Shown: positions 15,177 to 24,131 of the stretch, piece by piece
Layout: the number at the start of each line of letters is the position of its first letter
Position numbering within the stretch: the stretch's first letter is position 1
Source: Thermoplasmata archaeon
Lineage (GTDB): Archaea; Thermoplasmatota; Thermoplasmata; UBA184
Assembly (NCBI GenBank): GCA_021826525.1
Contig: JAKAZU010000009.1
Coordinates: 1 to 30,273, forward strand
Direction: 5' to 3'
Length of the DNA: 30,273 nucleotides
Notes under the pieces: generated by a model
What the model saw: only the letters and a program-made list of their open reading frames with translations
Databases searched by the model: none
What the model was told of the DNA's origin: nothing
Made by a program: the position numbers and the translations under genes

Positions 15177-16273
15177 GAAGCCCTCCCGAGGCGGCGCGGC
15201 CACCTCAGGCGCATCACGGCATCCAACCCCGACGCTCCGATATATCTCATTCCCAGCGTCAGGGCGAGGTCCGAACGGACGATCCGGTCGGTCGTTTCCT
15301 TGATCCGGTGGCCCCGGGCGAGGGGAGGGGCGAGGACCGCGCGCCAGGCGAGATCGTACCCGGAGAGCGGCGCGCCTTCCCGCGCGTGCTGCGCCGCCGC
15401 ACGGCCCGCGAGCCAGCCGCTGAGCATCGCCGTCGGGATCCCTCCTCCGTTCGTGGCCATCACGAGGTTCGCGGCATCCCCACAGAACAGGGCTCGTCCG
15501 AACACGAGCGTGTCGGGCGGGGGCCCGATGGGGACCCACCAGCGGGTCCGATCGCGAGCTACGCCGAGTCCCTCTCGTTCGAGGAAGCGATCGAGCAGCG
15601 AGCTGAGCGATTCGCCGGGCGGCAGCTTCGTGACACCGAGGCCGACGTTCGCGTCCGTCGAGCGCGGGAACGACCAGGCGTATCCCCCGGGAGCTGAGCG
15701 TCCGAAGTACAGGTCGATCTCATCGCTGCCGACCCCGTCGACGGTCGCGGTGATCATGCGGAACATCTCCCGGGCGGGAGCGAAGCCCACCGATCGGGCG
15801 ACGGTCGAGGTCGGGCCGTCGGCCCCGATGATGACCTTCGCGCGCACGGTCGTGCCGTTCACCATCTCGACCCGCTCGCCGCTCACGCGCGCGACCCCAA
15901 CGGGGTAGCGCAGCTCGGCCCCGACTCCCTCCGCCGCGCCGGCCAGGGCCTTGTCGAACGCCCGTCGGGAGACCATGTAGCCCGAGAGTGGGAAGCGGAA
16001 CCGGCGGCCCGAAGGAGAGACGCACGCCATCCAGTGGGTCTCCCGCAGGATCGTCTCCGGGGGAATCTGGAAGGCTGCTTCGATCAGCTCCGGGGAGTGG
16101 AAGATGTCGGCGAGCTCGCCCGGGGTAGGCAGGAACTCACCGCATTGGACCGGCTCTCCGAGCTCGGCGCGCCGATCGAGCAGTAAGGTCCGCGCGCCCG
16201 ATTCAGCCGCGGCGCGGGCCGCGACGGAGCCGGCGGGCCCGGCGCCGACGACCACCACGTCGAACTCCTCCAT
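15173..16273 (-). CDS. geranylgeranyl reductase family FAD-dependent oxidoreductase
   Basis: A 366-residue FAD enzyme that saturates the double bonds of geranylgeranyl chains in archaeal lipids, and in some relatives of menaquinone side chains. The N-terminal dinucleotide fold is DVVVVGAGPAGSVAA, followed by an acidic-basic LLLDRR. Other family marks are the QCGEF cysteine (about residue 48), IIGADGPTSTVAR, the substrate-site GGYAWSFPR (matching YxWxFP) and the FAD/ribityl segment GDAANLVMATNGGG. The start ATG 16273 is three codons inside an alternative GTG at 16282 that overlaps the nuoN stop as GTGA; both give the same domain. It is coupled to idsA at its 3' end. Its place directly behind nuoN links lipid or quinone-tail saturation to the respiratory complex. 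Confidence 0.9.
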   Translation of the reverse strand: MEEFDVVVVGAGPAGSVAARAAAESGARTLLLDRRAELGEPVQCGEFLPTPGELADIFHSPELIEAAFQIPPETILRETHWMACVSPSGRRFRFPLSGYMVSRRAFDKALAGAAEGVGAELRYPVGVARVSGERVEMVNGTTVRAKVIIGADGPTSTVARSVGFAPAREMFRMITATVDGVGSDEIDLYFGRSAPGGYAWSFPRSTDANVGLGVTKLPPGESLSSLLDRFLEREGLGVARDRTRWWVPIGPPPDTLVFGRALFCGDAANLVMATNGGGIPTAMLSGWLAGRAAAQHAREGAPLSGYDLAWRAVLAPPLARGHRIKETTDRIVRSDLALTLGMRYIGASGLDAVMRLRWPRRLGRAS

Positions 16274-16278
16274 GGGGC

Positions 16279-17871
16279 TCACGGTCCGGCGATGAGGAAG
16301 TGCTGCGCCGCGCTCTGGATCGGTCCCAGGATCACCTGGGGGAAGATGCCGAAGGTGACGATGACGACGGCGATGAGGGCGATCGCGCTCGCGCGGGCGT
16401 ACCCGAGGCCGCCCACGGACAGGCGCTCGGGCGGCGGGGAGGTCGGACCCGCCACCCCGGCTTCCGGCTCGGGATCCGGTGCGTCGAAGAACATCACCTT
16501 CAGCACTCGCCCATAGTAGAACACGGAGATCGCGCTGTTGAGCAGACCGGCGACCGCGAGCCAGATGAAGTAGCCTTGCGCCTGGACCGCCGAGCTGAAC
16601 AGCACGAACTTCGATACGAAGCCGACCGTGAGCGGAACGCCCGCGAGGCTCAGGAGGATCAGCGCGAAGGCGATGCTCAGCCACGGCCGGCGCTGCCCGA
16701 GTCCCTTCCAGTCGGAGATGAGCGGGCCGATCCCGAGGCTCGCGACCGCGGCGACGACGAGGAAGGCTCCGGTCTTCATGAACGTGTGCGAGAAGATCTG
16801 CAGCGTGGCCCCGGCGATCGCCGGCGAGGTGGCGATCACGATGCCGATCATCATGTATCCGACCTGGCTGATCGAGGAGTAAGCGAGCATCCGCTTCATC
16901 TCCTTCTGCATCAGCGCGAGCACGTTGCCCACGGTCATCGTCACGACGGCGAGCACCCCGAGCACGATCTGGAAGATCGGCCCCGTGTTCAACACTCCCG
17001 CGTTGAACGGATTGCTGGTGCCCGTGGTCGTGAAGAAGAGCACGGGTCCCAAGAAGACCAGGAAGAACGCGAACAATCCGATCTTCTTCGTGCCGCCCGC
17101 GAGGAACGCCGAGACGTCCGATGGAGCGCCGTCGTACACGTCGACGGCCCAGGCATGGAAGGGAACTAGCGTGACCTTGAACGCGAGCCCGGCGATCAGG
17201 AGACCGTATCCGAGGAGGATCAGCGTGGGGTATCCGACGGCGCCGCCGACGCTCCGGAGGTAGTACAGGTTCGTCGATCCATACGCGCCGAAGAGCAGTG
17301 ACGCTCCGAAGAAGCTGATCACGGTCGAGAGCGCGCCGATGACGTAGAACTTCATCGCGGCCTCGAGGGAGCGGGGGTCGCGGCGCGTGTACCCGACGAG
17401 GAGGTACGTCGAGATCGCCGTCACCTCGATCGCGAGGAGCAGGAAGATCAGGTCGGAGGCGATGCCCACGAGGAGCATTCCGAGCGTGGCCATCCCGACG
17501 AGCGCGTAGAAGACCCCAGCGCCCTTCTCGTAGCTCGGTCGGCTCATCGAGGCGAGGCTCACGAGGAGGGTCGCCGAGAGGAAGATCGCCTGAAAGACGA
17601 ACCCGAGGCTCGTGAACGAGTACAACGGGGTTCCCACGACGGCGAGAGGAATGTCGATCCGGCCCGCCGGCACCGTGGAGAGCGCGGCGAACGGGAGGAA
17701 CCCCAGGTCCGCGACCACGAACAGGAGCGCAAGGAGGGTCGCCCCGACCGTGATCGATCCGAACACCTCGATCCGCTTGACGCCGAAGACATCGAGGATG
17801 AGCACGAGGAGAACGCCCACCAGGACGAGGATCTCCGGGAGGAACGGCAGCGCGAAATCGGCGAAGGTCAT
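16279..17871 (-). CDS. nuoN: NADH-quinone oxidoreductase-like complex, subunit N (proton-pumping antiporter-like)
   Basis: A 530-residue membrane subunit of about 14 helices, one of the three Mrp-antiporter-like proton channels of complex I. Family features visible are the Glu in LLAIEVTAISTYLLVGY (helix 5), the Lys in GLAFKVTLVPFHAWAVD (helix 7) with the discontinuous helix GAPSDVSAFLAGGTKK, and the later Lys-containing helix segment QKEMKRMLAYSSISQVGYM (helix 8). The start is ATG 17871, 13 bases after nuoM. The last membrane gene of the operon is followed directly by the geranylgeranyl reductase. Confidence 0.93.
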   Translation of the reverse strand: MTFADFALPFLPEILVLVGVLLVLILDVFGVKRIEVFGSITVGATLLALLFVVADLGFLPFAALSTVPAGRIDIPLAVVGTPLYSFTSLGFVFQAIFLSATLLVSLASMSRPSYEKGAGVFYALVGMATLGMLLVGIASDLIFLLLAIEVTAISTYLLVGYTRRDPRSLEAAMKFYVIGALSTVISFFGASLLFGAYGSTNLYYLRSVGGAVGYPTLILLGYGLLIAGLAFKVTLVPFHAWAVDVYDGAPSDVSAFLAGGTKKIGLFAFFLVFLGPVLFFTTTGTSNPFNAGVLNTGPIFQIVLGVLAVVTMTVGNVLALMQKEMKRMLAYSSISQVGYMMIGIVIATSPAIAGATLQIFSHTFMKTGAFLVVAAVASLGIGPLISDWKGLGQRRPWLSIAFALILLSLAGVPLTVGFVSKFVLFSSAVQAQGYFIWLAVAGLLNSAISVFYYGRVLKVMFFDAPDPEPEAGVAGPTSPPPERLSVGGLGYARASAIALIAVVIVTFGIFPQVILGPIQSAAQHFLIAGP

Positions 17872-17884
17872 CGATCGCCTCCGT

Positions 17885-19369
17885 TCATCCGTGCCACCCC
17901 GTGATCGGCGACATCGTGATCACGTTCACGAGCAGGAACGGCAGCACCCCGAAGAGGACGGTGAGCGCCGCGAGCATGCCCATCCCGAGCCCTTCGGCCC
18001 GCGGCACATCGTGCGCGTCGTTCGGGATCCCTTTCGGCGAACCGAACAGCACGCGCTGCATCATCCAGATGTAGAACGCCGCGGTCACGACGAGCGCGAT
18101 CAGCGGGATCAACACGAGGTACGTGAGCCCGTCCCACGTGGCGAGCAGGGCCGCGAACTCGGCGGGGAAGCTGATCAGTGCGGGCAACCCCAGCGACGCT
18201 AAGCTCCCGATCATGATCAGCGAGGCGAGGATCGGCGTGCGCGAGTTGATGCCTCCGACGCTCGGGATGTCGCGTGTTCCGTAGGTGTGGTGGAACGTCC
18301 CGGCTCCCATGAACAGGAGTGCGCTGACGACGCCGTGCGCGAACATGAGCAACACCGCGGCCGTGAGCCCGAGCGCGGAGTTCAGGGAGATCGCGAGGAG
18401 GACGATCCCCATGTGGTTGATCGAGGAGTACGCGATCATCCGCTTGAGATCGCGCTGGGAGAGCGAGAGCACGGCTCCCCAGACGATCGACAGGAACGCC
18501 ACGAAGAACAGGATCGGATCGACCTGGGTCAGCGTGCTCGGTAGGATGATCACCGCCCACCGGATCAGCCCGTAGCCTCCGAGCTTGAGCAACAGCCCCG
18601 CGAGCAGGACCGAACCCCCCGTGGGGGCCTCGACATGCGCGTCGGGCAGCCAGGTGTGGAACGGTACGATCGGGAACTTGACGCCGAAACCGAAGAACAG
18701 CGAGAGGAAGAGCACCACCGGAACGATTCCCGTGAGACCCTGGGCCGCCGCAGAGATCGAGGAGAAGTCGAACGAGCTGGCCCCGGAGTAAAAGACGAGG
18801 GCCAGCAGACCGATGAGCATGACGATCGATGCCACGTGGGTGTACACGAAGAACTTGAGCGCGGCGTACCGGCGGTTGGGGCCACCCCAGTACCCGATGA
18901 TGAAGAACATCGGGATGAGCACGGATTCCCAGAACAGGAAGAACAGGAGGACGTCGAGCGAGACAAAGACCCCGAAGCTCCCGAGGCACGTCATCAGCAC
19001 GAGGCCGAACCAGGCCGCGGGGCGCTTCGTCTCGTTCCAGGTGTACACGACCGTCGCGATCTGGAGGAACCCCGTCAGCAGGACCAGGATCAGCGAGATC
19101 CCGTCGATCCCCACCGTGAAGTTGATCTGCAACCAGGACAGACTGATCCACGAATACGATTGGTACTCCCCGAACTGCGGGACCAACGAGCTCGAGCGGC
19201 CCGGCCAGCTCGTGTAGCCGAGGAACATCAGGCCGATCTCGAAGAGGAAGACGACCGAGGTCGCGAGCGCTACCCAGCGGGCCCATCGACCGCTCGCGAA
19301 GGTGAGCACCGTGCCGGCCGCCAGCGTGCCGAGCGTGATCGGTATGATCGGGAGGGTCGAGAAATCCAT
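17885..19369 (-). CDS. nuoM: complex I subunit M (proton-pumping antiporter-like)
   Basis: A 494-residue membrane protein of about 14 helices. Motifs are LFWESVLIPMFFIIGYWGG with the conserved Glu of helix 5, KFPIVPFHTWLPDAHVEAPTGGSV with the helix-7 Lys and the discontinuous helix, and QRDLKRMIAYSSINHMGIV. The length is typical. ATG 19369 begins immediately after the nuoL stop (19370-19372), so the two are almost certainly translated from one mRNA with coupling. It forms the middle proton channel of the membrane arm. Confidence 0.94.
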   Translation of the reverse strand: MDFSTLPIIPITLGTLAAGTVLTFASGRWARWVALATSVVFLFEIGLMFLGYTSWPGRSSSLVPQFGEYQSYSWISLSWLQINFTVGIDGISLILVLLTGFLQIATVVYTWNETKRPAAWFGLVLMTCLGSFGVFVSLDVLLFFLFWESVLIPMFFIIGYWGGPNRRYAALKFFVYTHVASIVMLIGLLALVFYSGASSFDFSSISAAAQGLTGIVPVVLFLSLFFGFGVKFPIVPFHTWLPDAHVEAPTGGSVLLAGLLLKLGGYGLIRWAVIILPSTLTQVDPILFFVAFLSIVWGAVLSLSQRDLKRMIAYSSINHMGIVLLAISLNSALGLTAAVLLMFAHGVVSALLFMGAGTFHHTYGTRDIPSVGGINSRTPILASLIMIGSLASLGLPALISFPAEFAALLATWDGLTYLVLIPLIALVVTAAFYIWMMQRVLFGSPKGIPNDAHDVPRAEGLGMGMLAALTVLFGVLPFLLVNVITMSPITGWHG

Positions 19370-21367
19370 CTAGCCACCCCCGAACAACGACGCGAGGTAC
19401 GGCGCGACGAACAGCAGGAGGACGAATACCGCGATGACCCCGGCGACGACATACGCGGCGTAATCGGATACGAGCCCGGTCTGGATCCGACGCATCCCGT
19501 CGCTCATCGAGCGGAACGAGCGTTCGAACCCCTTCACCGCGCCGTCGATGACGAACCGGTCGAAGAAGTCGGCGGCCCGGGCGACCGTGTACATGCCGAC
19601 CATCCCGACCCAATCGTAGGCCGCCTTGACGTGGTACCGGGCGAGGAGGAGGTTGCGGATCGAGTGGGCGGGCGAGCTCGCCCGGAGTTCGTAGACGCGG
19701 CCGTTGCCCCAGAGACCCCACGCGAGGAGGATCCCGGCGCCCGCCAGCGTCACCGAGATCGCCGAGAGGAGGAGGTCGGTCGGCCCGTACGCTGGGGGCA
19801 CGTTGGTGGCCAGGCCCGGGACCCCCGTGAACAGGGCCGCGAAGCTCGGAACAAAGGCGAAGAGTCCGGCAACGACCGCGAACCCGGCAAGGACCATCAT
19901 CGGGACGAGCATCACCCACGGGACCTCGTGCGCCTCGGGCAGGCTGGCATCGCGGGCGCGTTCGCCGGAGAAGGCGAGGAAGTAGACCCGGAAGATGTAG
20001 TAGGCCGTCAGGAAGACCGTTACGAAGGCCAGGATGAAGAACGGCCAGTACTCGGGGTGCGTTCCGAGCTGGCTATACACCGACGCGAGGACGTCGTCCT
20101 TGCTCCAGAACCCGGCGAACGGCGGGATCCCCGAGAGGGCCAGCGCACCGATCAAGAACGCGATCGACGTGTAGCGCATCTTCTTCGCAAGACCGCCCAT
20201 CCGGAACAGGTCCTGCGTGACGATCGTGTGAATGATGGCGCCCGCGGCGAGGAACAGGAGCGCCTTGAAGAAGGCGTGCGTGAACAACTGATACAGGCCG
20301 ACCATGGCGAAGCCAGCTCCGACGGCGAGGACCATGTAGCCAAGCTGACTGATCGTCGAGTACGCGATCACCCGTTTGATGTCGGTATTGACGACGGCCA
20401 TCGTGGCCGCGTAGAAGGTGGTGAACCCCCCGACCGCCACGATCGCGAACAGGACGATCGAGGTGTACCCCCCAAGGAAGATGCTTCCCACGACCAGCAG
20501 GTAGACACCGGCAGCGACCATCGTCGCGGCGTGGATGAGCGCCGAGACGGTCGTGGGGCCCTCCATCGCGTCCGGCAGCCACACATCGAGCGGGAACTGG
20601 GCGCTCTTGCCGGCGGCTCCGCCCAGCAGCATGAGACCGGCGACGGTGAGCAGCGTGCTGTTCCCCGGGGCGCCGATCGGGATGAACGACGCACTCCCGT
20701 GAACGAACAGGAAACCGTTCGCGGCCCAGCCGCCGTTCGGGCCGGTCATCGCGTAGACCGAGAAGTAGATGAAAATCCCGAGGAGGAACATCACGTCGCC
20801 GATCCGCGTGACCAGAAACGCCTCCTTCGCCGCGCTCGAGGCGCTCGGCTTGCGCCAGTAGAACCCGATGAGGAAGTACGAGCAGACACCGACAAGCTCC
20901 CAGAACAGGAAGAACTCGAGCAGGTTGTCGGAGAGGACCACGCCGAGCATCGCCGTCAGGAACAGCGAGAGCAACGCGTAGTACCGAGGGAGACCCTCGT
21001 CGTGGTGCATGTACCCCACGGAGTACAGCATCACGAGGAATCCGACGACCGTGACGACGATGAGCATCAACGCCGAGATCGGATCGACGAGCGTCCCCAC
21101 GACGAAGGAGACCCCATTGGCGAACGGTCCGGAAGCACCTACGTGGAACCAGGTGTAGCTGACGTCGGTGTACGTGTTCGGGTTCAGCATCTCTCCGATC
21201 GCGATGAGGACCCCGAGCACCATCGCGGCTCCGGAAAGGAGGACCGCGATCCAGCCTCCGTGCTCGAACCGTCCGAGGCGCTCGCCCAAGACCCCGATGA
21301 TCACGAAGGCGAGTGCCGGAAGGAGCGGGACGAGGAACGCCCAGCCGAACAGGATCGACAGGTCCAT
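19370..21367 (-). CDS. nuoL: complex I subunit L (distal proton-pumping subunit)
   Basis: A 665-residue membrane protein of about 16 helices. It shows LFWELVGVCSYFLIGFYW (conserved helix-5 Glu), GKSAQFPLDVWLPDAMEGPT followed by SALIHAATMV (helix 7 and discontinuous helix), and the extended C-terminus with the amphipathic lateral helix region (FDRFVIDGAVKGFERSF) and a final membrane helix. The start is ATG 21367: GAGGAGG lies about 7-8 bases upstream, whereas the GTG at 21373 overlaps this ribosome-binding site. It forms the far proton channel and, through the lateral helix, holds the membrane arm together. Confidence 0.95.
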   Translation of the reverse strand: MDLSILFGWAFLVPLLPALAFVIIGVLGERLGRFEHGGWIAVLLSGAAMVLGVLIAIGEMLNPNTYTDVSYTWFHVGASGPFANGVSFVVGTLVDPISALMLIVVTVVGFLVMLYSVGYMHHDEGLPRYYALLSLFLTAMLGVVLSDNLLEFFLFWELVGVCSYFLIGFYWRKPSASSAAKEAFLVTRIGDVMFLLGIFIYFSVYAMTGPNGGWAANGFLFVHGSASFIPIGAPGNSTLLTVAGLMLLGGAAGKSAQFPLDVWLPDAMEGPTTVSALIHAATMVAAGVYLLVVGSIFLGGYTSIVLFAIVAVGGFTTFYAATMAVVNTDIKRVIAYSTISQLGYMVLAVGAGFAMVGLYQLFTHAFFKALLFLAAGAIIHTIVTQDLFRMGGLAKKMRYTSIAFLIGALALSGIPPFAGFWSKDDVLASVYSQLGTHPEYWPFFILAFVTVFLTAYYIFRVYFLAFSGERARDASLPEAHEVPWVMLVPMMVLAGFAVVAGLFAFVPSFAALFTGVPGLATNVPPAYGPTDLLLSAISVTLAGAGILLAWGLWGNGRVYELRASSPAHSIRNLLLARYHVKAAYDWVGMVGMYTVARAADFFDRFVIDGAVKGFERSFRSMSDGMRRIQTGLVSDYAAYVVAGVIAVFVLLLFVAPYLASLFGGG

Positions 21368-21379
21368 CGACACTCCTCC

Positions 21380-21709
21380 TCAGTTCCTCAGGGTGGTCGA
21401 GTCGGCGACGTTGATCGATCCCTTCGAACGGTTGAGCGCGAGCACGATCGCGAGTCCCACCGCAATCTCCGTCGCGGCGAAGCCGATCAGCACGACCGCG
21501 ATCGACTGACCGGATAGCCCGTTCGTCGATCCCGCGTTCACGGGCGCCAGCGCGGCGAAGTAGACGAAGTTCAGGATCGCAGCGTTCATCCCGATCTCCA
21601 ACGAGACCAGGAGCAGGATGAAGTTCCGACGCGTGAGGATCCCGAAGATCGCGATCGCGAAGAGCGCGAAGGAGAGCGCGAGGAACCCGGTGATCGCGAG
21701 CGTCGTCAT
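21380..21709 (-). CDS. nuoK: complex I subunit K
   Basis: A 109-residue protein with three membrane helices. Both conserved acidic residues of the E-channel are present: one in LLVSLEIGMNAAILNFV (helix 2) and one in FAATEIAVGLAIVLALNR (helix 3). Length matches NuoK (about 100). ATG 21709 follows the nuoJ stop directly. It carries protons between the quinone cavity and the antiporter-like subunits. Confidence 0.94.
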   Translation of the reverse strand: MTTLAITGFLALSFALFAIAIFGILTRRNFILLLVSLEIGMNAAILNFVYFAALAPVNAGSTNGLSGQSIAVVLIGFAATEIAVGLAIVLALNRSKGSINVADSTTLRN

Positions 21710-22198
21710 CTATTCGCGGCCCTCCCGCACGAGGTAGATCGCTCCGATCAGCGCGCTGAGCATCACGAGACCAAGAAGGAGGAGCCACGGCCCCCCGGGG
21801 CCGAAGAGGTTCTGGGAGAGGAGGGACGGATCGAAGGAACGGACCGTGAGCTCACCTTGGGGGAACTCGGGTAAGGCGATTAGCAGGAAGATGAACGCGA
21901 CGACGGCGAGAGCCACCGGAACCGCCGTGATCCCGGTCGCGGCTTCCCGGGAGAAGATCCGTTTGCGCGTGACCATGATACCGAACAGGAGCAGGATCGT
22001 CACCGCGCCGGCGTACACGCCGAGCTGGAGGACCCCCAGGAACGGGGCGAGGAGGAGGAAGTAGAGCGCGGCGAGATCGACGAAGAACACCCCGATCCAG
22101 ACGATCGTGTGGATCAATTCGCGCACGAGCAGGGCGAGGGTGCCCGTGACAATCGCGATCAAGGCGAGGGCGAGGAACGCCAGTTCCTCGGGGCTCAC
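21710..22198 (-). CDS. nuoJ: complex I subunit J
   Basis: A 162-residue membrane protein with five hydrophobic helices. Helix 3 carries QLGVYAGAVTILLLFGIMVTRKR, whose Tyr/Gly pattern and helix break are typical of NuoJ. The start is GTG at 22198, overlapping the nuoI stop as GTGA and preceded by GGGGGAT; an in-frame ATG at 22222 exists but lies inside nuoI and would add eight polar residues (PVLGDSHV) not expected in the family. The C-terminus is short and charged (VREGRE). Confidence 0.93.
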   Translation of the reverse strand: MSPEELAFLALALIAIVTGTLALLVRELIHTIVWIGVFFVDLAALYFLLLAPFLGVLQLGVYAGAVTILLLFGIMVTRKRIFSREAATGITAVPVALAVVAFIFLLIALPEFPQGELTVRSFDPSLLSQNLFGPGGPWLLLLGLVMLSALIGAIYLVREGRE

Positions 22199-22974
22199 GT
22201 GCGAATCCCCCAGAACAGGCATTCCTTCGGGCAGACGCTGATGCAGGTGCCGCAGCGCACGCAGTCGGAATCGTTAACGACGGGCTCCTTCCAGATCCGC
22301 TTCGCGACCTTCTCCCCCGGCTTCGGCTCGACCTTGGGGATATCGAGCATGGTGATGCAGTTGGTGGGGCAGTCCCGGGCGCACGCGTTGCATCCGATGC
22401 ACAGCAGCGGTTCGAGCAGGATCGCGTCCTCGTTCGCCGGCCGCTCGACGCGAACCGGGTTCATCGGAAGCTTTCGCTCGAAGACCTCCTGGAGCTTCTG
22501 AGGGGAGTAGACCATCTCTGCGCGCTTGGTGACCGACAGCTCGTAGCGCGTGGTCATCGTGAGGCAGCCCTCGGGGCAGGCGTCCGAGCAGAAGCCGCAG
22601 TAGCTGCACTTCCCGTAGTCGATCTGGGGGCTCTTCTTCGGGTGCTTCGGGTCTCCGCCGGGGACCGTGACCATGTCGATGCACAGATCCGGGCAGCTGA
22701 ACGCGCACAGGTTGCAGCTGATGCACGTGGCGATGTTCAGCGCGTGCACGCCTCGGTAGTTGTCCCAGATGTGCCCGACCCCGATGGGCCGGCCGGAGCC
22801 CACCCCGACGCGGTCGCGGAACTTCGGGTCCTCGAGGCGCTCGAACGGGTAGACGATCGTGCTCGGCCGGAGGAGGCTGCGGCCGAACTGACGGGCCGCC
22901 GTGAGCATCGGCCGGGCGACCCAGAGGATCGATCGGCTCGGCTTCGTTTTCTCCTCGACCTGTGCACCCGCCAT
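22195..22974 (-). CDS. nuoI: complex I subunit I with a fused second ferredoxin module (four [4Fe-4S] motifs)
   Basis: A 259-residue iron-sulfur protein. Residues 1-80 contain an amphipathic N-terminus and the loop before the first cluster. The canonical NuoI pair follows: C84-x2-C87-x2-C90-x3-C94 and C123-x2-C126-x2-C129-x3-C133, the second in CSYCGFCSDACP, then YELSVTKRAEMVYSPQKL as in ordinary NuoI. A ~35-residue linker leads to a second pair: C192/C195/C198/C202 and C238/C241/C244/C248, then a short end. Ordinary NuoI has about 160-180 residues and two clusters. Each of the four motifs also has an extra Cys four residues after its last ligand (C98, C137, C206, C252). The extra module is probably an electron-entry ferredoxin, because no NuoEFG genes are present here. 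GTGA-coupled to nuoJ. Confidence 0.95.
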   Translation of the reverse strand: MAGAQVEEKTKPSRSILWVARPMLTAARQFGRSLLRPSTIVYPFERLEDPKFRDRVGVGSGRPIGVGHIWDNYRGVHALNIATCISCNLCAFSCPDLCIDMVTVPGGDPKHPKKSPQIDYGKCSYCGFCSDACPEGCLTMTTRYELSVTKRAEMVYSPQKLQEVFERKLPMNPVRVERPANEDAILLEPLLCIGCNACARDCPTNCITMLDIPKVEPKPGEKVAKRIWKEPVVNDSDCVRCGTCISVCPKECLFWGIRT

Positions 22975-22988
22975 GGATCGTTACCTGC

Positions 22989-24116
22989 TCATCCCCCCAG
23001 GTTCGGGAGGCAACCGAAGACCGGGAGGCACTTGGCGAGGACGAGTCCCGCTGCGAGCACGATCGAAACGAGGCTGAGCGGGATCATGCGGTTCCAGCCC
23101 ACCCGGAGGAGCTGGTCGGTGCGCACGCGAGGCAACGAGGCCCGGATCCAAACAAAGACGGTGAACACCGCATACGCCTTGAGCATGAACCAGAAGATGC
23201 CCGCGAGCGGGAAGCTCGTCCAGGCGCTCGGCACCCAGCTCGGCATCGTCCAACCGCCGAGGAAGAGCAGGACGATGAGGAAGCATCCGAGAAGGACCCG
23301 AACGTAGTCGGTGAGCATGAAGTACGCGAACATCATCCCGCCGTACTCGGTGTTCCAGCCCTCGACCAGCTCCGCCTCGGCCTCGGGGAGATCGAACGGG
23401 ATCCGTTCCATCTCGGCGAGCATTCCGGCGACGAAGACGACCATCGCGAGGAAGAGCGGTCCCCAGTACCAGTAGTTCTGCTGTTCGGTGACGATCGTGT
23501 CGAGGCTGAAGGTGCCGGAAACGATGACGACCGCGACGATCGCGAGGAGGATCGGGACCTCGTAGGCGATCATCTGCGCGGCGGAGCGCATCCCGCCGAT
23601 CAGCGAGTACTTGTTGTTGCTCGACCAAGCGCTGATGAAGATGAAGAGCGGCGCGAAGGAGAAGATCGTGATCGCGAGCAGGAGGCTCAGGGGAAGATTC
23701 CCGGAGTTCCATCCCGTGGAGATGGGGAGGATGGCGAAGATGATGAGGCTCGTGACGAGGTACGCGGTCGGGCCGACGAAGAATCCCATCGAATCCGCGT
23801 CCCGGGGGCGTACGGTGTCCTTGCGGAACAGTTTGAACCCATCTGCAAAGTTCTGCAGGAGCCCGGCGTAGCCGACGTGCATCGCGCCGCGCCGATCCAT
23901 GAACCGCCCGAGGAGCTTGCGCTCCCACCAGATCAGGAAGATCGTGTTGAGCATGCTCGCGGCGAGCAGGATGACCCCGAAGATCAGGATCCCCAGCGCA
24001 TCGATCGTGTTCCCGTTCGTCAGCCAACCCTGGATCGGCGCCGGAAAGATCGATCCCACTCCGCTGAGCAGGACCGACGAGAGCGCGGTGGAGACGGAAA
24101 GCAGCGAAGTGGTCAT
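22989..24116 (-). CDS. nuoH: complex I subunit H
   Basis: A 375-residue membrane protein of about eight helices. It shows WWERKLLGRFMDRRGAMHVG near helix 1 (quinone-tunnel entrance), FADGFKLFRKDTVRP in the first loop, and the acidic loop AEMERIPFDLPEAEAELVEG followed by TEYGGMMFAYFML, all of which line the quinone cavity. The N-terminus is extended by about 20 hydrophobic/polar residues relative to many NuoH. It bridges the peripheral arm (NuoB/D/I) to the proton-pumping arm. Start ATG 24116, 15 bases after nuoD. Confidence 0.95.
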   Translation of the reverse strand: MTTSLLSVSTALSSVLLSGVGSIFPAPIQGWLTNGNTIDALGILIFGVILLAASMLNTIFLIWWERKLLGRFMDRRGAMHVGYAGLLQNFADGFKLFRKDTVRPRDADSMGFFVGPTAYLVTSLIIFAILPISTGWNSGNLPLSLLLAITIFSFAPLFIFISAWSSNNKYSLIGGMRSAAQMIAYEVPILLAIVAVVIVSGTFSLDTIVTEQQNYWYWGPLFLAMVVFVAGMLAEMERIPFDLPEAEAELVEGWNTEYGGMMFAYFMLTDYVRVLLGCFLIVLLFLGGWTMPSWVPSAWTSFPLAGIFWFMLKAYAVFTVFVWIRASLPRVRTDQLLRVGWNRMIPLSLVSIVLAAGLVLAKCLPVFGCLPNLGG

Positions 24117-24131
24117 CGATCGTGCGCCCTC

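Noticed and set aside
18635..21517. A very long plus-strand open frame (about 960 codons) opposite nuoM and nuoL, and another of about 785 codons at 22962-25319 opposite nuoH, nuoD and nuoI
   Set aside because: Their translations are dominated by Arg, Asp, Glu and Gly in random order, without domains; they are the expected antisense frames of GC-rich genes whose sense strands encode clear Nuo subunits.
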